Shown piece after piece: positions 22,170 to 37,600 of a stretch of 64,000 nt of DNA. Under the pieces are notes generated by a model. The model had not been told where the DNA came from. It ran no database searches and saw only the letters and a program-made list of their open reading frames with translations. Source of the stretch: Micrasema longulum (lineage: Eukaryota; Arthropoda; Insecta; Trichoptera; Brachycentridae); contig JAGVSM010001281.1 of assembly GCA_022494885.1 (NCBI GenBank), forward strand, positions 186,001 through 250,000. Direction: 5' to 3'. Both the position numbers and the translations under genes were made by a program. The stretch's first letter is position 1; every line of letters begins with the position of its first letter.

Positions 22170-25100
22170 AATTCCTACACAAAAAACATTTTATTGTATT
22201 CCTATCACAAATTTAACAACATTTATGGTAGGTAATTTTTTTATTCTTAAATAAATATTTACATTGTTATAATTTTCAAATATGTATTTTAATCTTGGGG
22301 CCAATTTTGGGATCATGCTGGAATATGGAAATCAAAGTGAATTTCGAACCCTGGGCCACAGATTTAGTTCAAGAAAAAAAATATCATTCAGTTGTTGAAC
22401 TTCTTATGTTTTTCTTATATTTTAGTTTTTAACTTATTTCCAAAGAGAATCTCTGTCCGTTTTAATTTCTTTTAACTAAATCAAATGATTAAACTAAAAT
22501 TTTATGTTTGAATAAATTTATTATTCATATACAGAAATCGGTGGAGAAATACACATATAAATAGGTACACTTAACATGCCAAGGTTTATACGAAGATTAT
22601 AATGTACAAGTTGTACAAACACATAATAATAAAACAATGAAAAATAGCTTTCAGTAAATGTGTATATATATAGTATATTGTATTGACAATATAAGCTCAT
22701 GATCCCTCATTATAATCAGTCAATATAAATATTATAGAAAAGGTTATAAATTATATTTGATTAGTGAATTATTAAATAGATTTAACACATTTACACTAAT
22801 ATATTTAACCCTCAGTAGAAGAATGGTTTGTATTAAATTACATAGTATGTTCATTTTCGAGTCAATTTAATTTTGGAAGGTAAATTTCCATCGTAAATTT
22901 GCCAAAAATAATTTTAGTATGAAATGATTAAAGAGCTCTTTTTACAAGAAATACATTATGTACAGAATTTTTATTTAATTTTTCCAATTCATTGTGATTG
23001 TCAGATCAATCAGGATATATTTTCACCTAATTATCTTGATACAGAAGATGATTGTAGGGTATGACATGTCACTTCTACATATCACTGTGCGAATTTAACA
23101 CTAGCGTAAGTCAAAATAAATTTCTAGTTTTGACATAAAGCTTGGCAGATTATTTTAACAAAATTCAACATTTTGTTTAAACAAATAAAAAAGCTGACAA
23201 TATACTTTTAAAATAATACTTCTGTTAGTTTGTGTATATTGTACTATTTTTTTATTAACCCTTTATAACACCATGTGACAGTTCTGTTACAAACCCTTTC
23301 AATGCTCACAAAATCCGAAATAAACACCTAAGTTCATTTTAAATCAGCATTGCATTTATACATACCTTTCTATGCAAATAAAATATATTTTGTTACAAGT
23401 AAGTGACGTCAGTTGCTAGTTAATTCATTCAACATTCACTCGCCGTTAAACTGACAGGGATTTTTTTTAATGCGTACGTGTTTTATGATTTGTAGAAAGC
23501 TATTCAAACACCGGGTATTTTTGTATTTTGAAGACGTTGAGTTATAAAGGGTTAAGGTCATAAATTAACCAATTGAATTTGTTTTGAATATTTTTAGTAG
23601 TTTGACATTAAACATAAAGTAATAAAGTTTATCTCAAAGATTTATTTGACTCACATTAGTGTCGCATTTGCACAGTAATATATTGGGGATGGGGTAACAT
23701 CGAATTAATTTAGTACAAATAACTATTAAACACAATGTACCTTTGTTTACACTTACATTACAACACAAGAACCATTTAATATTTGAGAAGATCAAAATTG
23801 AGAACCATTAAAGGAATACTAATATAAATAGGTTATTCAATTCATAATATTATTTTATCGTTAACAGAAATGGACTACATTTTTCTATTCACATTGATAA
23901 TTATTTGATCAGGTTAAAGGTCAAGAAAATTACAACTGCTGTTAGCCACTATGTGTATGTTTTATAGGCGTTACTTAAAACAATATTCTTTTGTTTTCGA
24001 ACATTCACTAGAAATAAATAATACACGATGCATAAAATAATAAAAACAATTCATATTTCAAAACCCACACAGGGGATGGTCTATTTTAAGTCAATTATCT
24101 TTATTCTAGAACACAATGTCTCGGTGAAAAAATTACATTCAAATTGTGCCAGATCTTTTTTTTCAGTGCAATAAACAACCATTCGAAATTTGTTAGTGAG
24201 TTGTACGGTACCGACTTAATATATGACATAACAGTTGGACTGTTTGAATCAGAATTAAATCCGTTAAGGATCATACATTGTAAATACGCGTAGAAGTGAT
24301 GTTATATTCAGATACTACCTCTTATTTAAATCATTTGACCAATTTTTAAAGAAATATACGAGATAAAAACCATAAAATATTCCATTTCATTGGTTTTTAC
24401 TTAGATCTAAAAAATTAATCAGTACCGATGCAAATTTTACAACACGTGTTTCATCGACAAGTTTAGCAAAATCAGAATGGCTGAATTTTAGTCTAGTGTA
24501 TGGTCACAATATAATATTACATTTAACTGAACCTGAGTCATACACATATTTTTATGTTAAACAGTAATATACTATTTCAAGGTATTTCTATTACTAAGAA
24601 ACACAGATCTACATTCACTTACGTAATACTTTTAATACCTTACAAAATAACAGTTATGGAAGAATACCAAACAAATACATGAAATAGATCGATATGTATT
24701 TAAAATAGGTAGTAATAAGGCAATATTTGTTTTGAAAATAAATCATTCGGAAATGCTTAAGTTTCCCGGTCCTAAATTGTATTTTAACTTAGTAAAAATA
24801 CAATGGCAGTGTTTAAATAGTAAAGTAAAGTATGTTTTTTAAGCCTTATTGCAAAATATAATAATACGGATTCTAATTCTATGCAAAAATGGATTTTTAG
24901 GTCTCAGAGTAGAGTTTATTTGCTATGAAGTTGATTGGTAAGTTATAATATCGGTGATAAGGAAGCAAGAATGTTATCATTTTGTGATAATGAAAAAAAT
25001 ATATTTATCACACTTCAACAGTGAAATATTTCCCGGAAAAAAGTAAAAGCTACTCAATACTAGATACTAAACAGAATAAATAAAAACTATTTTAATTATC

Positions 25101-28100
25101 AGGAAACTACTAATTGTATAAAATAAATTCCTTTTTCTAGACTAAAACATTAGAGGTAAAAGGTTGTCTCTGAATTTTTAGATCATTAAAAAAAGCGAAA
25201 TTCCTGCTATTCAGTCTCAATTAATTTATTAATCAATTTTCTTTTTTTTTTATTCATACAGAGGTCGTACAAAATTATGCAAACATATGTATGTGCAAAT
25301 CAGACTTAAGTAGCAACTTACTGTCTTAACTCGGCTGGTTAGATAGTAAAAAAAACTATTTATTTTTAAATAAAAATATACCACTAACCTTTTACCTCCT
25401 AGATGGAAAAATAATTTTGTTTATTTTACACTGTAATAATTTATTAAAAATAATTAATGTAATAATACTCAAATTTCATTGTTAATTTTTATGTGCAAAT
25501 AAAATAAATATAATCGTTTGAATTATGATATCACAGAAAGTTTGCAGAATTTTATAATATAATAAATGGATAAAATACTGGTCTTTTAAACTTTTCACCT
25601 TAAAAATATTAAAAGTAGGTTAAAATTATGTATAATTAGTTGTAATAAAATAAAGATATCATTTTATCAAAAAAAAAATGCACGGATAATACTTAATCTA
25701 AACAAACACTTGTTTTTCAATATTCATGGAAAGATAACTAGTTTGTGCGAAAAACATAATGGTATGAAAACCACGCCCTTAATTAAGGTTGCTCTATTTA
25801 TCACTTGATAATTACCCTTTCAACTTGTCTTAACTTCATTTTTGCATTGATGAGAAATTTTAATTTAAAAGAAACAGTTTCAATAAACTGCAAAACAAAT
25901 AAATACTAAATGATAGATACAAAAGCATTAGGGGCTCTATTTACGAAGCAATATTATTCGGTATTAAGTTTAATTTGAACTTTTTATGACAAATTTTCAT
26001 AGTAGCTATAAAAAATTGTGTAGAAAAAAATAATATATATTTTGATTATCATTATATCAGAAGATGCAACAACAAAACTGTTTAAAAATTATTTATGCTT
26101 TTAAAATGATTGTAATACTGAATAATAATTTCATCTTAGTTTACAGTATTTATTTTAAAGCAAAATACATAAATACGGCAATCTCATAATTTAAAAAATA
26201 GATAGTATTGTATTCTAACAATGGAATTGTCATGATTCCAACAGCATACATTATGAGGTTGTGGTAATATCTAAGCATAAATATTAGCTGCTATAATATT
26301 GTGTTTAACTGTGCTTATATTTTTAAAGATAGATTATTTTTAGTTTCCTCTTCACAACCGTTTTAATTTAAATAAAAATACAAATTTTGAACATTTAATA
26401 CCACAATACAATCTTTTATAATTATCGAAAAACCTTAGTTTAAATAAAACATTCAGCTTTTAAAATAAAATAGGATTGAAATATATTAAAGATTGAACAA
26501 TTGAAATGAAATGGAAGGAATCAAACTAAGATCAATTCAATTGTTATTTTTTAAAATCTTTGATACATATTTGACTACATATTTATTGTCTAGGACTAAC
26601 AGCTCATCAATTAAAGACTAGTTTCAAATAACTGAAGTGACTCTAAATTCTAAAGACAAGCATAAAATTAATTAGCATCACTAAAATAAACTAATGATGA
26701 ATGAACATCACAGAGCAAAACTCAAGAATAACAAGTTTATTTTTATGCAAATTTTTTAAGTCAAACATATTATGTGATATGATAATTTGATGTCAACAAA
26801 AGAAGACAACTTCACACTCGAATATTATGTTTGTTTACTAATCGTTTACTTGACTCTCAAGTACCCTTGAGTTTTAAAATAAGCATAGCTTTACACTGTG
26901 AATTACATAATAAAATATGCAAACTGCAATCGTGCATCGAAGAAAAATAATAACAAATTATAAATACTCTAACTGAAGAGTAATAAAAACTCTTTTTTAT
27001 ATTAAATTTTGCCTAAAACAATAAAGGAAATGAATATATTGCACTTAATAATAAATTTACTTAACCTAAAGGAAATAAATAAAATATATATACATAGTAT
27101 AAATGTTTGACTGCATACATACTTAAATAGACACATAAAATGGCATTAAAATTTCTAAAAGCAAATAACAATAATAAGAAAGAATAACATTTTGTAAATA
27201 CTAATTGTTATAAGCTATTAGCAAACAATATTATATTATTAATCATAAAGTTAGACGAGGAAAGCACAATTTAAAAAAAACATATTCTCAAATTTGTATG
27301 GTTTACTGGACTAATACTCTACGGCCAAGATTTTATTTGTATATATGAGGCAAGATCATTTATTCGCAATGATACAAGATTCAGTTTTGTACATAATCTC
27401 CAAACAGAGGTATCCAAAAAACACATTAAAAATGCAATAACTGTAAGGTTTGCAATAAAATAATATTTGTTTTGCAATACTGTTTTATATTTAGTACATT
27501 AATTTAAGCTGCTGAATTGATTTGAAGTGAAATCAACAATATATTTGATTAAATCTATATTTAATGTACTATCTTTGTGATTTTTGTATTAAATCATTTA
27601 ACTATGTTTTTTTTTTATTTTGAGTAAAATCACTATCTATAACAACCCCTAAAAATGTTTAGTGATGGTTTGTTTCTAAGCCTTATGTTCTGAAATCGGT
27701 CGGCATATTAAATTTATTTTAGTGATTTTACACAAACTATTATAAATATTAGGTGTTAACATAAGTTGTGTCCGTTTTTCTGAAATTTAAAAATGAGCAC
27801 CAAAAGTTAAACAAAATGGTAAACATCATTCAAATTTTTTTTTTTTCTAAGATATTGTGTTTGCTTTTACGTTAGATATATGTATTATTTTATTTGATTA
27901 CAAGCCTTCAAAGTGGAATGAAAATGTCAAGTAGACGAAAGTGAGCATTCTCGACACCTCCTTCTGTTCGCGTTCAATCGAGAATTATTGACTAGTTTGT
28001 TGTAATTTTTTTTGTTATGTCCTCTTGTTCTCTTCATTTGGAAAAAAAAAACACACTATTTATGTTAACACTACTATGTAGCTATTTAAAATATATAAAT

Positions 28101-28640
28101 TGAATCGTTCATAGAAAAACAATACCTTGTACCCCACCTATTTATCAAAAAATATTTGGTGGTTTTCTGTTCAGAGTTTAAAAACAGGACAAAAAAATCT
28201 TTAATTTCAAAAATATTTTTTATTCGTTTATTTGTCATGATAAATTATTATTGAGATATAGTGTAATTGTTTTACCAATACAGTACTATATTCTTTATTC
28301 AACATTTTTAGCAGCAATATATTCTATAGAGAGAAACACGAGGGTTATTGCATAGAGCGACAATCAAATATGAAACCAAAGTTATATAATATGGTAATAT
28401 CAAGACAAAACACACAAGCATTCATAATCAAATTTGTAAATACTGAGTTTAGATTAATAAAAAATCATGTAAGATATGAGGTATTGTTTTATCATGAGCA
28501 TGACTTCTGTGAAAATCTGTCCGCTAAAATTAGGAGGCAATCAATAAATTTTTTATATTAAAAATGAAAATAGCAAAAGGCGTATTATTATATAGGTATT
28601 GTGTAACATGATAAGTCTTTTAAGGATACCTCTCCATGTT
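22170..28640. other. Long AT-rich stretch nearly free of transposons
   Basis: No gene. Apart from one decayed SINE-C scrap (about 22270-22370) I see no transposon here, in contrast with every other non-coding block of the window. It lies directly downstream of the stop codon of the small minus-strand gene (28648). It could be that gene's long 3' UTR; a Pumilio-type TGTATATA site occurs on the minus strand near 27090. This is inference, with no transcript evidence. Confidence 0.4.
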
Positions 28641-28647
28641 GGAGTAT

Positions 28648-31600
28648 TTATTTCTTGCTCGGTGTAACTACTCTAGCCGCTGCAGCACCAGTGTTGGTAC
28701 AATTGCAGATGGCCTCGAACAGTCTGACGATGAATCCGCGTGCTCTTGTTCCGATGCGCCTTTTCAAACCTGAAAACCGAAGAATAGGCTGTTATGAATA
28801 TTGTATATAAATATGAAATACTGAAGTAAAAGTTCACCTATTATATAAATATTTTACGTCGACCTTGCCAGGAATTGAATTCGGCACCTCAGACATGATA
28901 GACATACGCGCTGACTACTAAACCACAAGGCAAATTAATATCCACTAAATTTCCATTCTCGCCCAGGATTCTGGTTCTATTTCATACACAGAACTGTATT
29001 TAAAAACTGTACCCTGTACTACAGGGTGCTCATCTTGCTCTTTTGCTATTCAATCTGTTCATCAATGATATAAAAAATTGCTTTTCTTACTTCATCAATT
29101 TGGCTCTTTGCTGATGACACTAAAATTCTCAAACAGATTGACAGCCCTTCCGATTGTTCACTATTACAATCTGACTTATTGTCTTTTAGCACCTAGTGCT
29201 CATCCAATAATCTACATCTCAACTTAAGTAAGTGCAAGGTTATGAGATTTTTTCGTCTGGAAAATCCAATCATATACGACTATTCACTGAACGATGAAAT
29301 ATTATCATCTGTGTCTACTATACGAGATTTGGGTATTATACTTGACAGTAAACTTTCTTTTACAATTCATATTGAACATGTTATCAATAAATCCTTAAAA
29401 CTTCTTGGATTTACTAACAGAAGCACAGCTGACTTCAAAAATATCAATACCCTTAAAACTCTCTTCTGTTCCCTAGTTCGCCCGCACCTAGAGTATTCCT
29501 CTGTTATCTGGTCTCCATATTATGATGTTCACATCAAGAATATTGAATCAGTTCAACATCGATTTTTAAGAAAGATAGGCTGGAGGTTGGGCTTATCCAG
29601 AGACCTATATACGTATAATGAGTTAGAAACTACCTTAAATATATCTTCTCTTCAAGACCGTCGAAATAAATCCGACCTTATAGTCCTATTTAAAATTCTC
29701 AACTCACTCTTTGATGCGCCTGAACTACTGAGCTCAATAAAATTAAATATCCCAACTAGAAACCTCAGACAAAACTTACTCTTTCATACCGATAACCATA
29801 GAACTAACTATGGTTTTCATTCCCCTATGCCCAGAATTCTTAGGTCTGCCAACAAACATACCAGTCTTGATTTCTTTGATAACAAGTTGTCTTCTTTCAA
29901 TCGATCACTGAATCAAATTCAATTATAAACACCTCTCTCCCGCTTCCACTCCCACAAAGTCTACTGTAAACCATTGAGTCTTTCTAATTTTGTTATAATA
30001 ATTTTCTATGTATAAATGTGTCCATAAAAATGCCCATTGGGCGTATATATAAATAAATAAATAAAAGACAACTACAATATTTTGTTTTTCTATAAAATTC
30101 TGTGTCCAGGCGGATGAAGAATACCGTTCTGTATGTGAAATACAACCAGAACACTGAATAAGGAAACTGAGCAGAGATAAATTGATTGACAGATTGCATG
30201 CACCAATGTCCCGATTGTGTCGCATTGTAAACTCGAGACAAGATCTGGACTTTTTTGGTGTAAGTCATTATAGATTAAAAAAACCACTAAGATAGACCAG
30301 ATCTTGTCTTGAGGTAGTAATTATTTCTTATTTTTTATCCTAGCTTCAATTTTATTTAGTTGTATTTTATTTCATTTGTACATTTGGACTGTATAAGTCC
30401 GTCAATAAATAAATAAATAAATAAGTTCGCCTCGTGTAGTGATTGACGCATTTGCCTACCATTCTTGAGGTCCAGGGTTCGATTCCTCGAAGGGTGGACG
30501 TGAAATATTTTGAAAGATTTTTTGAACTGCAATATTTCATTGTTCCTTGACTGGCACCTGAAGCGTAAGACTGATCACCTTACCTTCATGTAACAGATGA
30601 TCAACTATGCTGCGTTTAGTTTACCAATGCAGTGCCCTGTGCACTACTGGATGCGGAAAGGGGATTGATGATTATATCTGAGTAAACTCATGCTAGTTAA
30701 AATACTCAACTGACACTTATCAGTGTCCAAATAAATTGTATTATTAAAAAAACACATTTCATTGTATTGTTTACCGATAAATTGCTGTCAGTATTACCTA
30801 ATACCATAGAATTAAGAATAGTCCAGAAATTGCATGCGCACATAAAACAGAAGACGACTAAACTACTCATAAATGAGTAGATTTACATTTTGACCCATTA
30901 GTTTCTTTGTAGACGTCGCTCAGTACGCAACTCCTGATTTGAATTCAACTATGCCGTGTTGTGTCCCTTTATAGTGTAGAAATACTGCTAGGATCTTAAA
31001 GAAACAGGATGCAATCACATTTCATAAGTAATTAGCAAATAAATGTGTATATAATAAATGCATTACTTAAAAATTGAATTATTTTTCCATCTGTCAGATT
31101 ATCGAAGAAACAAAATGAACATTTCGTTAGTGTTGCCAGGGTAGTAATTTTTTTTACCCTACTTTGCTCATCTAATGGACATTTGACCGACATTATTTTT
31201 TAAACATCAAATATTATTTAACATGATATAAAAATATCCGTTTTATGTAAAATAAAATTTGTTTTATATTTTAAGTTTAAAGTTCATTAATTCAATTACT
31301 CTTATTAAATGACCCTTTACTTATCTACTCTGTTGTGTCAATCAATATTTCCGCGTGCACAATAACATTTTAGAGAAATTAACAGATTGCTTTTGTTTTA
31401 CCTTACATTTGTGTTATAATTATATTTTTTCTCATTGTGCAACATTACGCGACGCCATCACGAATGCGCGCGGCGAAAGTGGGGCATGGTGGGGGAATTA
31501 TTGGACACAGTCCGATGTATTCAAATATGATTCTACGCTCCTTCTGGACTATTCTTAATTCTATGCCTAATACTTTATTACGATTAAAGAATATCATTGC

Positions 31601-34600
31601 TATAGTTTTGAGAAATTACTGTTTCCATTAACAAGTATTATAAAACTTATACATATTATTTAGAATGCAAACATTAAATGCGATAGAAAATTATGTTAAA
31701 TAACATAATATTACACGGGGTAGAAAAGGGGCTAAGAAAGGCTAACGAATTCCGATTCAATCAAAAATATTTTCACTGATGTTACCCACAAAATCTGTTA
31801 CAAAAAATAATCTACTATGAATATTAATGAATTAGTTGAATGAATATTTAATTGTTACCAGAATTTACAGGAAACAGATAACAATAACATTAGACAATTT
31901 GGAAATTAACAGATGTGTGTTATTTTAGATATGTATTGACCTATTTTTTAAGAACTGACATTATCACAACTTGCGAGTAATACTAACTATTTCAATATAA
32001 GTATCATAAAATTCATCCATATTCATGGTTTGATTCAATACTTAAACATGATAAATGTTATTCAATTGAAAAATTCTTGGTATCCACATTATGGTTTTGA
32101 GTTGCGCAGTAAAACAATAGCCTTCGTAGCAGAATGCTATAAACAATAATTATAACAGTGACTAACTTGAAAACTTCTAATAAATTACTGATAAATTCTT
32201 ACACACCAATCAAATAATACATCAAATATTTCAGTCATATAATACTCATAACCTTGTCTGCATGTAATTCCGTGTCCTATGCAAAATAAAATTTGTTTTT
32301 TGGATAAGAGAATGATGATTTTCAACATCATTTTTTTACTTTTCAGTAAAGCATATAATAAATTATTTAAAATTAATTTTATGACTAAATAGAGATACAA
32401 TAAGGTACAATTTTACTTTTTTTTTTAAAATACTATAATAGCTTTATTGAATTTTGCTTTTCATATTTAAAGATAAAAAAAAGATTTTATCACTGTTTTC
32501 AACATTTCATTAAGTAAATTTTAATAAAATTTATTTCACATTCGAAGGGTAAGTGCAGTACGTTCAAATGTTTAATGATAATAAACCTAGTAAACAATTT
32601 TTGTTTGCGTTTTACACACACTATTAATAATTTAATTTAAAACTCTCTGCCACGCACACTTACACAAAGGCTATTAATGATTTGGGTGGACTGTACACAG
32701 CAATTATATCATTCATAAGACCAAAAACTATAATTCAAACCAAAATAAATACTGACTTGTTCTTACATTTATAAACTACAATGCACTTACATATTTATTT
32801 AAACATTTCTGTTTATTACAATATTTGAGTTTGTCCAAATGTTTGTGGACAAAAGACTGGATTTCACCCCCTTGGGAGTCATTAAGATTAACAAATTACA
32901 AATCCCTGTTGTAATTTGTTAATTTCTGTTTATATTTTTTAATGGATATTTTAATTTTCTTTCGACATAAATTTAATTTGTTTATGCGTAACCACCTAAA
33001 AGGCTACATTAAAACGTAATAAATAAGGATAACAATATAAAGTAAATCAATGTAATAAAAACTACAATTTTACTGCAACATCAATAAAGGTTTCAGCTCT
33101 TTTACTACATAAAATATTTTAAGGGACTTTTGGACGTGTGTGTAATTAAATAAACAGATATAGATAAGAGAACAGAAGAAATATGGATGTTTAAACATTG
33201 GTAGAATGGTTAATGTTAAGAATAATAAATAAAGGGTATCAAAATAATAAAACCAATTTTTGATACCTCCGATTTGTTGAAATTGATTTCCTTCTATGTA
33301 CCGCCTAGGTTGAGCAGAACATCTACTGTATTTTACTCTCAAAATTCTCAAACGGTAGCTCAATATAATATACCTATTAAGAGAGTACAAAACACTGCCA
33401 TTGAATATGCTTCATATTGTATTGTTATATATTTAATTTATCACTGCCCGACTACAAAAACAAAGTTATCAATATTTTTTTGGCAAAAAGAGGTAATCAA
33501 CTTCAATAGATCGGGTTAAAATGGTTATTATTTGCATAGTGTAGTTGGTTATTTTATCGGCGATCATTATGTCTAAAACCGCCTAGTATAAAATATGTAG
33601 GTTTTTGTTTATATATGTACATATATTATGTATTAATATCTCATATTTTATTATTATTTTATAAACACTCTACTCTTTCAAAAATATATAATGTAAATGG
33701 CAAAAATACCATATATAAATAAATAAACCATGTGTTAAGTGGCCTCACTTAAACCAGCCAATGACGGGTCATAAGCCCTATTAATTCCTAGACTTTCATC
33801 TATATTCCCTTCTCAAAAATGTTTTCTGTCTGTTGCAATAAATTTGAAAAATACAATTTTGAAGATTTTACAAAACATGGGTTTGACTGCAAGTTTTACA
33901 TTTTTTCCTGTTTGTCTTTTTTTAGCTCGATTTTATGATCTTATCAAGAGTTTTATTTCTTTCTTAACATTTTATTAATTTTATTTTATTAATAATTTCA
34001 TATAAATTACAAAAAAAAATAACGCATTCCTAATTCTATGAGGCCAAGAGCCCTGTGTTGAGTTGGGATACAACATAATGGCAAGTGGAAGCATGCACAT
34101 TATTAAACAATACCAAAAATAAAAATTATTCCATATACATATATTTTAATAAACATCTGGACAAAGCACTTAATAGTATATAAATCTATGCAATATCTCG
34201 CAGCAGTCTCCTACAATTGGTCTCTTTTCTTGGACAAATTCCAAACTTGTAGACTTCTCGTGAAAATGGCTTTCATTTTGGAGAACTTAATATGTTCATC
34301 CAGGACATTGAACACTCTTGGGGCCACAAAAGATAAATTTCTCTGATAAAAAGGCGTATGTGTTTTTGGTATTACTTTTTTTTTTTAGTAGACAATTATA
34401 CTACTACATATATTTTTTTATAATATCATATATAAATTTAATACGTATATTTACATTGATGATTCCCATTACGTAAAAGAAAAAACTATTTTTGTGTACA
34501 TAATGAGGAATGACGTCTTACAATAATTTGTTTATTTTATTTTTAATTATTAATATTTTTAGTATAACATATAAATCACAAAAAAATAATAAACGGTGTT

Positions 34601-37600
34601 TTCAATCAGTGCTACACAAAAAATAATTATATTTTCACTGCTTTCTTTATGTTATATTCCTGATTCCATTTTTTATTTCCATTTTTATTCATTAAAGAAA
34701 AATATTCCTCTGTAAGTATTATGATGTTTTGCTGTCATTGTTTTAAATTTTTGAATTAAGATGTTACCAGTTGATCTAGGTCGCACACTTACATTTTGTG
34801 ACATAGAAACACTACTATTTATGTTGTCTTTATGGATTTGAAGTAAACAATTATTTTTAAATAACGATTTTATATCTAAAACCTTATTTTTTTAAATAAT
34901 TGGACAGTGGGAAAAGTAGACGGTTTTTTTAATACAGCTTAGGTAATTAATTTTTGTATTTTTTCAACCTGTAAAATATTTGTTTTAAAAGCACCACCCA
35001 ATTATTCCGTACTGTAATATGGATTGGGCTAATGCAAAGTAAATTGATTTTAATTTTTCGGTAGTTAATATATTTCTTAATTTAATAAATACATATATAA
35101 GTTTCGTCATTCTATTTATAATATTATTTATTTGCTCCTTCCATTTTATATTTTTATCAATTATTATGCCTAAATATTTTATGCTATTTTTTTTTAGTGA
35201 TTCGGAGGTAATTATCATTATGAAACTGATATCCTTCATTGCATTTTGTAGTGTGGATACAAATATTTATAGGACATATAACTTGTTCTTTCAATGTAAA
35301 AGTGATGTAATATGTTTTTTCAATATTCAGAGACCAAATATTGACATCGAACCATTCTTTTAATTTATTAATATCTATATTTGATTTCAAATTTATTGCA
35401 TCCCATGAAGATCCCCTTATAATGAGTATGGTGTCATCATTGCATACATTAAAATACTGTCTAGCATAAAATAGCAATTGAAAATAAAACTTATGATTAA
35501 TATTGATAAACACAATCGCCAATTAACCCTTCATTTATTAAATAATACTTGTTGAATTTCATAAACATGTTATAATTTTTTGTAAGACTATCTTTGCTAA
35601 ATAATAATTATGTAAAAATATAAGCATTTTGAATAGATGATAAAAAAACATACCTTGTTCAGCAGCTAATGCCTCCTGTAACAAAATAAACACACCATTT
35701 AAGTTAAACAAACAAGATAAGATAAAAAATTGTTTACACGTAAGCAATCGAGTATAATTAATTTTTATTTTTTATTTTTGCACTTTATTTTTTATATATT
35801 TATGAACATAATATGAACTACATAATCATAAACCTTGGTCATAATTAAAATCGGACTTAAGATATTTTTAATAACTTATTTAAAAAACAGGTTCCAATGA
35901 GGCTCAAACGCAGATAACGTAAGTTTTTACCATGACATCAATTAAGAGTTAAAAGAACAAAACAATGGTACAAAAAATACACTTTTGCATGAAATAAATT
36001 GGAATCTAAAACATAAAACAATTGATTGTTTAAATTTGAAAATAGAATATGCAGTCGAACTTGGTTATAACGATCACGGAAATAGCGAGATCTCGAATGT
36101 AATGAGAAAACATCCGTTGACATTTTAGTTTATAATTTCTCCATACATTTTATTCACTTCTATAACAAGTAGAGATGCCACGAATAATGATTTGGCCAAA
36201 TACTAAATGCTGAATATTCGGCACTTCTTGGCGGCCGAATGTTCAGCAAAAGATCTGTCCATTCCGCGCATGACAGGTTGCGACCTGTCTCATTGCGGTG
36301 CGTGCGGGGGTGACGGAGCGGGCGTATTTGTTTCATTTGCGAGTAGATCATGTCGTAACATGCTGCGTTATTTATTCATTATTAAACCACATTGTGTTAC
36401 TAATAGACCTTATTAGTAATTAATAATTATTAGTTCTTTGCCCATCATGGCACCATTTGATAAAAAATTGCCTATTTGGGAATATTGTGAGATTTGTAGT
36501 CAAGATAAAAAACTGGATGTGAGTTTGCTGTGTATTTATGAAGAAAAGCATGATTGTTTGCGACCAAAAAATGCTGAAAAAATTGTTTTCATTCATCACA
36601 ACTTACCACTGATAGATTTTAAATGTTAAACTATTCATTTGTGATTAAAATAGATACAATTTTTAGTAATACGCACATTTTTTTCATGATTTGGTATTCG
36701 GTATTCGAAATATGAACCTAAGTAATAAAATCCAAATGGGCGGGCTAACTTAGGACCGATGTCGCTGGGCGTCAGGACCGGATTACGTTTATGACACTAT
36801 GCAAGTGTCTAAGTATCTAATGGTGTTTTCGCCAACAACATTGAAAAAGTACCACATATGTTATGGTTGAAATTGTGTGTAAAAAATCCGAGCTTTGCGA
36901 AGTTTTCCTTAACAGGCTTATTTTCAAATTATCTGTATGAATTATATGTATATTTATTTGTTTACTTAAAGAAAATATGCGATTGAATTGAAAAAACCCC
37001 TCTGGTTTTTATTTATTTTGTTCATTAACGCCCAAGGGGCATTTATAAAAAACATACATGCTAACATACTTAAAAATAAAACACAAATAAGTAAATGTAC
37101 AGAAAAAAAGATGTGAAATTATAAAAGATATGATAGCAAAAAATTAAATAAAGCAAAAAGAATCAAGTTAAACACAAAAATCAGTAAGTATATGAATGAA
37201 AGATGAATAAGATATAAAATAATTAAATGAATTCTGGAAAGCAAACAAAGTAAATAAAATGTTACAGTAAGCAAGAAAGAAAAATGTGAGTAATGTAAAT
37301 AATCAAGCAAGAATATTATCACAAAAAAAGAAGAAATAAAAAAATATGAAATGCGTGTTTGCCAATATAATGCGAATAAGGTTAATTAAGTATTATAGCA
37401 AATAAAAACAAGTATAAGGTAATAAAAATATTACTAGTATAACAAGCGAATTCAGTCGGTCCCGTTGTCTTCGTAATAACCAAGTTCGACTGTAGTTTTA
37501 TTTTTTGTAATACTGTACCAAAGTGAGTGTTTACGTAGACAGCAATAAATTTAAATCCTAGGAACTTATCGTGGAACGTGTTTCAAGTGACAAATGGAAT

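Larger units (their letters stand above)
36056..37492. mobile_element. pogo-like element remnant with inverted ends
   Basis: The left end reads 'CAGTCGAACTTGGTTATAAC'. The right end (37447-37492) is its inverted copy, 'ACCAAGTTCGACTG', followed by TA. A CAGTCRAAC...GGTTATAACG end is usual for pogo/Tigger-type Tc1-mariner elements. The interior is filled with an hAT relic and a LINE tail, so the original transposase is not visible. A solo end of the same type is at 42375-42400. Confidence 0.6.

Noticed and set aside
30805..31565. Assignment to P elements
   Set aside because: The 8-bp duplication and CA start fit P, but also hAT, and no transposase is present to decide.
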